Positions 54,101 through 64,000 of a DNA stretch of 64,000 nt are shown here, piece after piece (the stretch's first letter is position 1; every line of letters starts with the position of its first letter). Both the position numbers and the translations under genes were made by a program. Origin of the DNA: Euptelea pleiosperma (lineage: Eukaryota > Streptophyta > Magnoliopsida > Ranunculales > Eupteleaceae); the NCBI GenBank assembly GCA_035048495.1, contig CM068540.1, positions 1,410,829 to 1,474,828 of the forward strand, in the 5' to 3' direction. The notes under the pieces were generated by a model. That model ran no database searches, was not told the origin of the DNA, and was given only the letters and a program-made list of their open reading frames with translations.

Positions 54101-57100
54101 AAAACTTATATGTTTGTGTTGGTTCACATGGTTGTCCACCATTAGACTAGTTCCTAGACCAGGTAAAGGCAAAACCTTCCAATGCCCTTGCATCGTGTCT
54201 ATTCAATTGCTAGTTGTAGACATAGTGACTTTGGGGGAAATTCCTGCCATACAATGGAAAGAAGTGATAGATAGAAACTCTAAGCATTTATCTTTTACAT
54301 AGGTCTCTAAAGAACTAAAGACTAGAGGGAAACTTTCATTCGCCAGTTCAAAATAATCTCAATTTGTAATACTCCTTTAACATCTAGTTATCAGAAAATA
54401 AAACCTTAAACTAACCAAAAGCCTAAGATTTCCAAATCATTATCCATTTTTCAGTGTTGCGAGGTGGTAGTGGTACAACTTGACTTCATGAAGGTTGTGG
54501 CAAAATTCCAAGATGGTTATTTGGACTACATGTCCAATAGTTCTTTTGTTGTTCTGATTCCCAAGACTCATGGGGTTGATGACATCTCCGGTTTGAGGCC
54601 TATTAGCCTGGTGAGTAGTATGTACAAAATCTTGGCCAAAACGCTAGCTACAAGATTGTCTAGAGTTTTAGGTATTGTGATCTCTCCAACCCAATGAGCT
54701 TTAGTGAGGGGGAGACGAATCCTTGACGGGGTTCTCTTGGCGAACGAAAATATAGATTCTAGAGTTAAGATTCCTAGGAGCGTGTGCAAATTGACATGGA
54801 GAAGTCTTACGACCATGCCAGCTGAAGTTGCTTGGACTACATGCTTGGCAGATTGGGTTTTGGTGAGAAGTGGAGGTGGTGGATTCGAAAATGCATCTCA
54901 TCGGCCTCTTTCTTCATTCTGGTTAACAGGTCTCTTGCTCGATACTTTAGGAGTTCGAGGGGTCTCAAGTAAGGGGATCTTTTGTCGTCGTATCTTTTTA
55001 TTGTGGTGGCAAAGGCCTTAGGGAGGATGGGGAGCTGGCAGGTTTTGAGGTGGCTGCAAGTGTTATGGTAATATCACATCTTCAGTTCACGGATGATATT
55101 CTTATATTTCTGGGGGCTTCGTCATCTCAGTTGGCTTTTTTGAGAGGTTTGTTGTGTTTTGAGGCGATCTCCGGTTTGAGCGACACCCGTGTCAATGTCC
55201 TTGTTACATAGGGCGTAGTTGATGATGATGATGATAACGACATGGCACATTTAGGTTTTTTTCTCGTGTCGACACGTATCAACACGGATATATGTGTCAA
55301 CACGTGCCATCACTCATCCTGATAGGTACAACAGTGTCACTGTTTATTTTAGGGAGCGCATATTTGCACATCCCATTTCCTATCCCGATGGACTCCTAGT
55401 CAGGGCACACCCCAAGAGAGATTTCTCTCTAAAACTTGGCTGACCAGTGACCGCTCACAAAATGAGCCACGTGGCATATTTTTAGAGGACACTGACTGTA
55501 TGGATGTTTCGCCAATCCCTAGGTGGACCTACAAACAAAAAATCAGCCTGATTAGTGATTTGAAACCTTTCAATCTTGTACCCCAAATAATGGTTGATAA
55601 TGCTCAAATTCCCACGGTTAATTCAACCCATGAAAATGGCTCCATTCAACGCTTGGAAATCACTAATCAAGTTGATTTTTGGTTTGTAGGTCCACCTAGA
55701 GATTGGCCAAACTTCTGTACATCAGTGTTCTCTAAAAATGTGCCACGTGGCTCATTTTGTGGGCGGTCAGTGACGGTTACCGGTCAGCCAAGTTGTAGAG
55801 AGATCTCTCTTTTGGGGTGTGCCCCGACTAGGAGTCCATCAGGATAGGAAATGGGGTGTGCAAATATGACCTCCCTTATTTTAATGGTATATAATATGAT
55901 TTCTGAAAGAGTGTTGTTGTGTTTCGTCCTCCATACACTTTTTATTAAGTTAAGCAAAGTATGGTTGTTTGGTAATCTTCTCTCTTATTAATCTATTAAT
56001 ATCTGTTAAGTTATTGGACTGGTGTATGGAAATGTTTTCTTATACATTTCATGTATTTCCTTATTTATATTTTTTTATAATAATTTGATTTTAATATAGC
56101 TAGAATACATGTTAGGAAAGTGTCTGCATTTTGGGTTCTCAAAGGCACCGTTTCAGACCCCTTGCATCTGTATCAGAGACCGACGCGTGTCCATGTCATC
56201 ATTACATAGTTCAGTACTGATTTTCAACCCGGAAAAACACCCAGATTCTGTATAGGCTGATCTGATGGGCAACTACACTGTTATGTGGACTTTTTTTTTT
56301 CTGGACATAATAGTCCAAAAACAGTTTAGCCTGTTTCTCTTTCTCAATGCTCTTCTTTGGTTTTGTTCTCCCTATGGTGAATTATTAGGGCTTATGTTTC
56401 AGCCTCATTGCACTACTCATCGATGAAATACAAATCTTTAAAATTGACTTGCTCTATTGGACTGGTATCTAATTCTTCAGCTGCAGTACCAGTGGAAAGA
56501 TGGTTGAAGTTTACTTTGATGGGTGCTCTCTGGTAATCATGGCTTTGCCTGACCTGTATTGGGGGTATATTAGAGACGAGAAGAGTACCAAGGTTCTCCT
56601 TAGTCCTATTGGTTTTAAAGGCTCAAATAAGCATGAGTGAGAGCTCTTAATTAAAAAATATATATATATTTCATTCTCACTTCAATGTTCCATTGGTTGT
56701 TGAGGAAGGTTTTAGGAATGCTTGGGCATCGGGTGGCTCGGAGAGCCCATGGAGACTTGCAAATATTGTGGATGATATTAGGGGGACCCATGTTTAGCGA
56801 AGCAACAATATTGGCCGTTGGCTAATTTTTAGCCTGCCTTTTCTTTAATATAATCTCATTACATATATAAAAAAAAAAAAAAAAAAGGAAGAAAGAAAGA
56901 AATAACAGAACTAATATATTGTCCAGCTAAATAACCTATAACTAATTCTGGTACTTGAACATATCTAAACTTCAAACATCATTTTAGGGCCAAACAATAA
57001 CTCTTGCAAAAGGCCCAGAGATAATCGTTGCAATACCCAAGATATTTTTTGTAAGGAGTTCTGTATCACTTCAATCCAATACTGAAGTAAAATGTTATGC

Positions 57101-58530
57101 TTCTTCGAGTGTCTGTCTCAAGGACCCTGGCATTATTTGAAGATCTGGGAATGGAATTTCTCCTTTATGTCATATTTCTTATGAAAACTTGTTTCTGCAG
57201 AAACCCTTGTAGGAGGTTTTACTTGAGAAAAATCTCAGATCCAATGGTGATTGGAGTTCCTCTCTCACTCTTTCCAACCATAATTCTTGCTGCATAGCTG
57301 GGATATTTTATGTCTGCATTACGTATTGCTATAGATGTTCCAGATTAAACACTCCAATTCCCGTCCTACTCTATGATAAATTGCCCTCCCCCTGAGGGGC
57401 AACAAAGAACAAGTTGACTAGGAACTAATTCAATTATGGTGTTAATTTTATATGGAATAAGACATTAATTTGCAGGAAATAAAGAACAGGCATGTCCGTA
57501 TGGCTTCCTTTGGTGTTCCAAAATGTATCATCCATGAGTAACAATATAGTGTTTCTAATGCACCAGTCAGTATTGACTGAACAGACTTGAGGCCAAGAGT
57601 AACTTGGAATTATACTCTTGAGGGAGCTGCATTTAGCAGGTAATCGATGCTGTCCTGCAGCTGTCTATAGCACAACTGATCGAGGAAAGCTCTTTTTCAT
57701 TTGAGCACTCTGGACGCGTTGAATCCTATAATTGCTTGTTTAGCAGCTCTTGTTCTCACTTCTGTTCTCTGTCACTTCAGCTATTCACACCCACACCCAT
57801 TTACCCTCATCCATTGGAAAGGTTTCAAGGTAGCCCAGTCAAAATATCAACAGCATAGGATGTTTCGGTGTTGGGTAAGCCTAGTTGTCCTCAGTTACTG
57901 ACTTAGCCTGTCATCTTAAAACTCCCATTTGTGCTGTTGTGCACCAATGATGATCTTTGTTTTTAAAAAACTTGTTTGCATGTTTAATAAATAACAGTCT
58001 CGAGTTGTGCTCAACAGCAGTGGTGTTGAGATTTTCAAACTGAAGATATTTTAAGGTTTACCTCTAATGTTTCCCTGGCATGTATGGTCCTCTTGGTATG
58101 TCACCATGGAAGAAGCAACATGATGCAATATTGGTTTAATTAAGTACAAATGTTCTAAAGATGGAAGATTTGGTAATAAGTTTGCTTTCACATTTCCTCT
58201 TGTTTCAAAATTTAATATTAGTTATTGTGAATTCAGACTTTAGATGTGTCTGTCTCTCTTGCCAAAGTCGCCGATGTCGACAGGAGTCTAGGCAATGAGG
58301 ATGTGGCTGTTGATGGATTTCAAGAAGCCATAAAATGCTTGGAGAAATTGACACTGAATCCTAATGAGACTGCTCTCGAAAAACGGGTAAGATCCAATAA
58401 CATTCGTCTGCTATTTGTCCTCTACAGCACCTTGAATTAGAATTTACTGTTTTGTTTCCATGTGCAGCGCCTTTCAGTGCTTGAGTTCCTCCACAGCCAA
58501 CTTGAAGAGCAGCCCATTTCTTCTGCATGA
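51124..58530 (+). CDS. NCA1-like RING/TPR catalase chaperone
   Basis: In Arabidopsis NCA1 (NO CATALASE ACTIVITY 1) binds catalases and is needed for their full activity in peroxide removal and stress tolerance. Exons: 51124-51386, 51499-51730, 52327-52472, 53036-53123, 53256-53402, 58237-58386, 58468-58530. The phases match to 1089 nt, 362 aa. Start: the ATG giving MTSVCPFAKAAP, since the frame upstream is open only with non-ATG codons. A RING-HC finger uses Cys66, Cys69, Cys82, His84, Cys87, Cys90, Cys97 and Cys100. TPR-like helices follow: LSVSLNKIGDLKYYDGDMQA, ARSYYSRSLDVRRNAI, and VSLAKVADVDRSLG with AVDGFQEAIKCLEKL. It ends EEQPISSA. Intron 5 (4.8 kb) holds a LINE and a hAT-type foldback. 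It appears functional. Confidence 0.93.
51757..52190. repeat. Dispersed repeat in NCA1 intron 2
   Basis: TATGATACCTGGATACTTCA and CCATATCTGTGTCCTTCACT with ATCTGTATCCATATC match the family at 5585-5850. Two degenerate halves lie in the same intron. Confidence 0.45.
54455..55190 (+). pseudogene. LINE reverse transcriptase remnant
   Basis: It reads LDFMKVVAKFQDGYLDYMSN, SSFVVLIPKTHGVDDISGLR, PISLVSSMYKILAKTLATRL and a stop, then RGRRILDGVLLANENIDSRV. After frame changes it reads LDMEKSYDHAS, GLGEKWRWWIRKCISSASF-like text and finally HLQFTDDILIFLGASSSQLA (RT catalytic DD). This is an L1-type RT with at least one stop and several frameshifts, sense to NCA1 within intron 5. Confidence 0.75.
55352..55875. 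mobile_element. hAT-type foldback element, 524 bp, 8-bp TSD
   Basis: Long arms: GGGAGCGCATATTTGCACAT, TTTCCTATCC, GACTCCTAGTCAGGGCACAC, GAGCCACGTGGCATATTTTT, ACAAAAAATCAGCCTGATTA; all recur inverted on the right, ending GTGCAAATATGACCTCCC. Perfect 8-bp duplications TTATTTTA lie at 55344-55351 and 55876-55883, the size made by hAT transposases. No coding capacity. Confidence 0.82.
56140..56220. repeat. Short copy of the GTGTCC dispersed repeat
   Basis: GCATCTGTATCAGAGACCGA and CGCGTGTCCATGTCATCATT, then ACATAG, match words at 55185-55215 and in the family at 5585-5850. Confidence 0.4.
56490..56886 (+). pseudogene. LINE RNase H and poly(A) tail
   Basis: VEVYFDGCSLVIMAL-like text with PIGFKGSNKHE is a decayed plant LINE RNase H (the family has FDGxSxGNPG). 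ASGGSESPWRLANIVDDIRG follows, then TTTAATATAATCTCATTACA and an 18-base A run (56869-56886). It is probably the 3' end of the LINE whose RT lies at 54455-55190, with the middle lost or replaced. Confidence 0.6.
56887..58236. other. NCA1 intron 5, right part
   Basis: No exon or confident element. The joined protein across this intron (SSQ|TLDVSVSLAKV) leaves no gap relative to the family, so no exon is missing here. Confidence 0.5.
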
Positions 58531-59214
58531 GGTCTCCTTTTCAAGCAATAAACATCATGCCTGTCATATCATCTTGAATATATATGTATCATAAGCTCCC
58601 ATTCAGTCTTTGGTACTCTCAAGCATCAAAGGTTGAGTCAATCATGGTTTGGCATAAACTGCTTACAAGCAGCTGGTACTGGTTCCTGTTGGTAGTATAT
58701 TCCAATTATCCAAGATGTCTAATATAGTCTGTAATAGTGTAATGCTTAGGCGAAAAATATTTCGGATTCGTATGCTTGATGTTACAATAGAAAATCTTGT
58801 CAAAATTTCCACTCGACTTCAAACAATCTCGTTCTCCCTATGTTTGAAAGAAAAGTGTTCACTGACAGACTTTGTCGCACCAGAGATACCTTACAAAAAT
58901 GCAAACCATGAGAAGAGGCCTTCAGCTAAGATTGGATTATAGATCTCGTCATTGCAGTTATAAAAGCCAAATGCATGGAGAGCTTGGTCGTGTTTGAGTA
59001 GCCTTGTACACTTCGGAAATAGGATGCACCCTGAGAAGTAAACCAGGCCACTGGCTTTGTTTCAATATTGAAATATGAAACGAGCGTGTTGTCTACAAAT
59101 TTTCCAATCTTTAATTCATTTCTTATAGGTAGGCTTTACAGATTCACGCTCATTGTGTCCTGTCTATCACATCTTCTCGCTAGTGAACGGAGGTTTCAGA
59201 TCGAAGGTTCCTAT
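58531..59214. other. NCA1 3' flank
   Basis: It should contain the NCA1 3'UTR. AATATATATGTATCATAAG near 58570 could serve as far-upstream polyadenylation signal. No gene. Confidence 0.35.
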
Positions 59215-60240
59215 GTGGTAGTAACATCTTTGCTGCCAAATTCACAACCCCACCATGAAATTATTATAACCCCCATAAGAATCATCGAGGCAAACGAGGC
59301 TAAAGAAAGTTCCCCATGCGGTAGTAACCAAGTTCACCCCCAAATTCACTACTCTCACCAAGAAATTATTATAATCCATAAGAATCATTTAGTGATTATC
59401 AGAACCAAGGCATGCTCATACGTGACATTTTATTAGCTTCTCCCCTAGTGATTGCAGATCATGGTGATGACTAAGTTACCCATTGTAGTGATTTTGCTTG
59501 GCAGAACCCTCACCAAATTCGCGGATTCAAAACTCTCACCAAGAAATTATTATAATCCATAAGAATCATTTGGTGAATATCAGAACCGAGGCATGCTCAT
59601 TACTTTTTATTATCTTCTCCCCTTGTGACTGCAGATCATAGCGATGACCTTGTTACCCAACATAGTGATTTTTACTTGGCAGAACTAGGTGGGATCAACA
59701 TTGCAGCAGAGAATTCCTTGCTGTTCACCACCAGGGGAGATATTTAAATGACTCATGCGGCAGTAACCAAGTTCACCACCACAACACTAACCCAGAAACT
59801 CATACTTATGAACTTCATTATAACCTGCAAGAACTGTAGTGCAACTTTGACCATTAGAAAGTACACATCGATTTATTTTAGGTTCTCCCCTTGTGACTAG
59901 AAATTAAGAATCGATGACTAGGGAGTGACTATAACCTAGGAGAATCAGGTGAGATCAATATTGCTGCAGAGTGCCACAGACCAGGAATCATTGCTGTTCA
60001 CAAGAAATTCAAATGGTAAATGGTAGTAGCCAGGTTCACCACCACAACCCTCTCCAGGAAATTCATGTTATGAACTTTATTATAAACCCGTGGGACCTGT
60101 TGACCTACTTTCTCAAGAGGCATACATACATTTATTTATCTTAGGTTCTCCACTTGTGACTGCAGATCAAGTAGCATTGACAAGATATTTAGCTACGGGA
60201 ACTAGGAAGGATCAACATTGCCGCAGAGGATTACGGACAG
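59215..60240. repeat. Degenerate tandem repeat between convergent genes
   Basis: The segment TTCTCCCC(T)TGTGACTGCAGAT begins near 59433, 59614, 59882 and 60145 (spacing about 181, 268 and 263 bp). Each copy also carries GTAGTAACCAAGTTCACC, CCAGAAATTATTATAA-type words and GATCAACATTGC(A/C)GCAGAG. The copies are diverged and have internal deletions. No open frame is conserved among them. Confidence 0.65.
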
Positions 60241-60561
60241 AAATTCCTGAGTTGTCAACACAAGTTACCCCCACAATAAAAGTTTGGATTCAATTTGGGT
60301 GCCCACAATTCTGTACAATCAATCGATGAACACTAAACTTACCAGCAGACATGTAAAAGTAAAATCACAGGGCTAAAGCATTAGATTAGATACCTTGACC
60401 TCACAAAAAGAGATGCAAATACACTTTTACAAGAGCACACACGCCAACCGGATTAATAGTTGGGGGAAACATATACAGAACCAAAATACTTCATAAATAT
60501 ATGAACACCGGCAACGTGCACATCAAAAGAATACAAAGCATATGAACAACTCACAGGAGCA

Positions 60562-63500
60562 TCAAAGCTCGGAGAGAATGGCTGGGATGTAATGGGAAAG
60601 CTCCGCTGTGAGAGATTGGAACCCATTCACAAGCTGTGTGTGGAAGTCCTGATCTTCCTCACCAATCAGCCTGAAGTGAACCCTGATCGCGCGCTTGCAG
60701 ACTGCCATGAATTCGAGGAGTGCAGCAATCAGTTGCTGCAGTTCCTGTGACCGCAGCCTAGTTGCAGGCTCACCTGACAGAAAAGCTGTGCAAACACTCA
60801 GGACTCCACTGTTCACCTGTACATTCGCAGTTTGCTTGGATCAATATTAAAGAAAGTTGGATCCAATTCCAAGTCTCAAAGTCAACTCCAAGTCAATGAA
60901 AATAAGGATTATTCAATTCAACTGACAATATTGTAAACAGTTGGTTAAATAGATAGAAAAAAGGAGGATGAGCCCTCGCTTGTGAATTATTATGACCCCG
61001 CAACTTACCTGAACTGCAACACTGCCTTGGAGTATCCTCTGTAGACTCTGAAGACGTGGGAGTTGATCCCCTTCAGAGCTGCGAGGCTCTTCCAGTTCAT
61101 TACGTAGTGCAGCTGTCCGAGTTTCGATCATCCCGATGGCATTTTCCACTGGCGAGAACTCGAGCGATTCAGATTTAACTACCAAGAGCCGATTCACTAG
61201 GGCAGGGAATGAACCCTCTGTCTGTAGTACAGTACGCCGCTTCCACTGATCTTCCAACCCACCTTGGGTCTTGCCATTTTTCGTAAATGGGGTGTCAAAC
61301 AAGAAACGGTCGAAGACACGAGCACGCATGCTTCCAGTGGAAAGAGAGAAGATCCTCTCTCTTCTGCTGCTTAGATCCTCATCTTCCATGATAGGGTCCA
61401 CCGCAGTTATCTGCAGATAGCAGACCCCAGGCTGCAACTCGTCTGCATTCACTTGTCTAGAATCTGGAATTATGTGCAGCGTGTGGTTGCCGTCCATCCT
61501 GGACTCATATATGTGACTAAGCTTCTCCATTATGTCACCCAGGCGTACATCACGGGGCTCTCGATATACATATTCCTTTCTATCCAGCTTGCCGAATCGA
61601 ACTCCATAGAATCCAACCCGATAGTATGTGGCATCAGTGAATGGTATTGGGCTCGATTCCTGCTCAAGGATCGATTCATAGATGCTCGTCAAGGTTGTGT
61701 GGCATTTTGCAAGCTGCCCAAATGCCCTCCGGCTTTTATAAACTGGAATTATGAGCTCTAGAATGCTTGCACAGAAATGATGGAGCTCAGCTTGAGAAAA
61801 AAGCTTATTTGCGAGTTGTAGGTATTTTACAGCAGAGTCGACTGTGAGTTTGGATGCACCATAACCCTCTACCTCGGCAGCAGAAGCCTCACCAGTAATC
61901 TCATTGCTGACCATAGGGCAGATTTTGCGTAATGCAGCCATGTGATCTCTGCTCCACACAGCATCGTTTCTTCCCACAAGGGCCTTCAAAGAAATTAAAT
62001 TAGACATTAGGACCACAGATATAGGGGTATAAACATCTGCAATTCTATTATAGGGGAGAGTGCTTGGTTCTTCAACATAAAACAAGGATGCTCCATTGAA
62101 ATTAAAAAAAAAATAAACAAATTTCCAACTTGATGTAAGAGGTATAGCTGAATAATTGGCATAAAAAGGGAAGTCTAGGCAATATTTGATTCCTTCCCCA
62201 CATCTGCCTACTTTCTCTTTCCATTCATTAAATTCGTTACTCATCTCAAGATATTTCAATAATAATGAGGAATACTCCCATCGGGAAGATGCCATCCACC
62301 TTGCCTCCACCATACATGTGGCACACGCGCAGGGGGGTCAGCACCGACAGTTCATTAGCTCCCACCCAAATGACATCCTAACCAAGCCCACAATGCGGTG
62401 ATGAAAAACATATCCAATCAACCACATTTTTCATGATGGCAAGAAATCTATGGCCTATGCTCCAAAAACATCTCTAGATTGGATGATAAAAATAATCTAG
62501 ATGGGTCAATTTTGGGGAAGGAAATCGCCTTCAGCTCTTCTAATGGTAGTTTCAATTCCCTCTGTGCCATATTTGTAGCAGCAGAGGCAGGGAGGATGGA
62601 TATCCCTCTCCATCAATCCTGCCAAAAGTATTCCTCAGCAATAATATATCCTTTAATATATCCAACTGCATGGACATTTTGGCATATTGAGTTTCTTCAG
62701 GCGCTAAACCTCGTATCGAAATCTGATGTCAACAAATGTCATAGGGAGTGGATGACAAGCACCCACACCAGTAAATGTACTCACCTGCATGATGACACCA
62801 GCGACAGCAACTGCACACTGTGCAGCTTCAGCCCAAGACTGCATCTCCTGATGTGCATCACATAAATGTAGTAACCACATTATATGAAGATCAGGAACAG
62901 GGGCATATGCCATTGCAAGTCTATAGAAGCTCTCGGCAGCTGCGTATCTATCCACCGTCATCAGAGAAGCCTGGAAAATGATGCAGCTGATATCAGCACA
63001 TAACAGCTGCAGTTTTATGCTTGGCGAAAAAGGCAGCAGAATACGTTAGAACTTACCAAAAGGGCATGTTCCAGGCTGGCATCAAGGGCCTGAAGGATAC
63101 TGTCAGACAGATATTTTACCTCTGACCAGGACCATCGGTTCTCCGCTGAACCTTCGGCAACTGCCATAAGAGATCTCTCAGGTATCCCGCACTCTCTTAA
63201 TAGGTCAGGGCTCTTACTTTCATCTGCCATTTCCTCCAAAGACTTCCTAAGACGTCGAGCTTCACCGCTCTCTTCTAGTGATCCATCAGACTTCATCTGA
63301 GTCACTTGAACATCAGACATCAACTCTGACAAGGTAATTGTCAGCATGACCCTCAACCTTGTTGTGTGCATAAAATAATAAAAAGAACTCTGCAAAAGTG
63401 AAAAGGAAGATTTGAAGTCAGGAAGTGAGATCAGGAAGATTGGCATATTTTTTAATATCAAGAACCTACCCTAACAAGTATCTGGAGCCCAACTACTGCC

Positions 63501-64000
63501 CTTCTCCTGATATTATCATTGCGAAAAACTGCAAGACGAAGAAGATGGAATGCAACTTGCTTTAAGAAGCGGTCATTCTCCCTTGCCATTAGTGTTGCTC
63601 CATGAAGATTAAAGACACTGTTGAACACGGGAACCAAAGCTTTCCAAAAAGCCAGAGGCTGACTACGCGAGAAGAAGCCCATAAATATGGACGTAATACA
63701 ATCTAATTTTCCGTAATCGGTAGCAATACTGTGGGATGCTGCAGCCGTGGAAAATTTCTCAGTTACCTCCAAAACCTGGAGACTAACAGCAGCACTCAAG
63801 TTTTCTTCCCAAAGTTCCTGAATGAATATGTACAAGTCTCAAGTGTCAGCTTTGAGTACCAGATAATGGAAAACTTTTAAAGGAATAACAAAGAGAAAGC
63901 GTACCAGTTTTTGCCTCAATATTGGGTGCAAAGATTCTCTTAGCGCACGGGTTGAAGCTCCAATCCTAGAAGATTGCGCCTGAGCAAGAGCTTCTCTTAA
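60562..64000 (-). CDS. SPIKE1 (DOCK-family RopGEF), C-terminal part
   Basis: SPIKE1 is the single plant DOCK protein. It activates ROP GTPases, and through them SCAR/WAVE-ARP2/3 actin assembly and cell shape. Exons in transcript order: 63905-64000 (continues beyond the window), 63470-63817, 63057-63389, 62785-62970, 61009-61983, 60562-60816. All phases are 0; 730 residues remain of the family's roughly 1830. Visible segments are ELWEENLSAAVSLQVLEVTE, the exon starting ALVGRNDAVWSRDHMAALRK, and the DHR2 exchange domain with ILEQESSPIPFTDATYYRVG, FYGVRFGKLDRKEYVYREPR and CYLQITAVDPIMEDEDL. The last part reads GFQSLTAELSHYIPAILSEL with stop. The very strong conservation indicates a functional gene. 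It converges on NCA1 across a 2-kb spacer. Confidence 0.95.

Noticed and set aside
53403..58236. A possible missing NCA1 exon in the large intron 5
   Set aside because: The flanking exons join without a gap against the family sequence, and the intron content is LINE and MITE.
59068..59436. 122-codon plus frame downstream of NCA1
   Set aside because: It overlaps the degenerate tandem repeat, is not conserved between repeat copies and has no motif.

Overview
The window is nuclear DNA of a flowering plant. The genes have GT-AG introns (one GC-AG) and belong to plant families: NAC, ALDH3, NCA1 and SPIKE1. The spaces between and inside them are packed with plant-type transposable elements. The species cannot be named from this sequence.

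Four host genes have complete or near-complete exon chains, each assembled here by following reading phase across splice sites. (1) A SNAC/ATAF-type NAC transcription factor lies on the minus strand at 6735-7852 (3 exons, 310 aa), with a TATA box and an ABRE/G-box upstream. (2) An ALDH3-family aldehyde dehydrogenase lies on the minus strand at 15867-35523. It has ten exons that join in phase to 488 aa, spread over 19.7 kb because introns 1 to 3 are 3.7, 4.5 and 8.8 kb of mobile-element debris. Both catalytic residues are intact. (3) An NCA1-like RING-HC/TPR catalase chaperone lies on the plus strand at 51124-58530 (7 coding exons, 362 aa), probably with a 5'UTR intron of about 3.9 kb. (4) The last 730 residues of the SPIKE1 DOCK-family Rho-of-plants exchange factor lie on the minus strand at 60562-64000; the gene continues past the window edge. 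NCA1 and SPIKE1 converge on a 2-kb spacer that holds a degenerate four-copy tandem repeat.

Remnants include an O-fucosyltransferase fragment (about 672-1000), a PPR fragment (about 45820-46190), copia gag (14284-15262), an internally deleted copia element with its 5' LTR (41618-44901), a gypsy RNase H fragment (39755-40185), a 5'-truncated LINE with a perfect 13-bp target duplication (48819-49923) and a rearranged LINE inside NCA1 intron 5.

The most informative part of the window is its small non-autonomous elements. A tandem TRIM at 30538-31217 has three 84-bp LTRs and two 214-bp internal domains inside one GAATC target duplication. An array of about 160-173-bp Helitron-like units at 9659-10898 has a CTAG|TC head-to-tail junction. 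A Tourist-like MITE at 47765-48037 is interrupted by an inverted copy of itself, with TTA duplications at both levels. There are several foldback elements with readable 8-, 9- or 10-bp target duplications, and unrelated-looking foldback families share an internal CCAAAAATCAG / CTGATTTTTGG module. No dedicated new biochemical system (gene cluster, defence island, CRISPR) is visible; what is unusual is the transposon architecture and the intact gene stretched across it.
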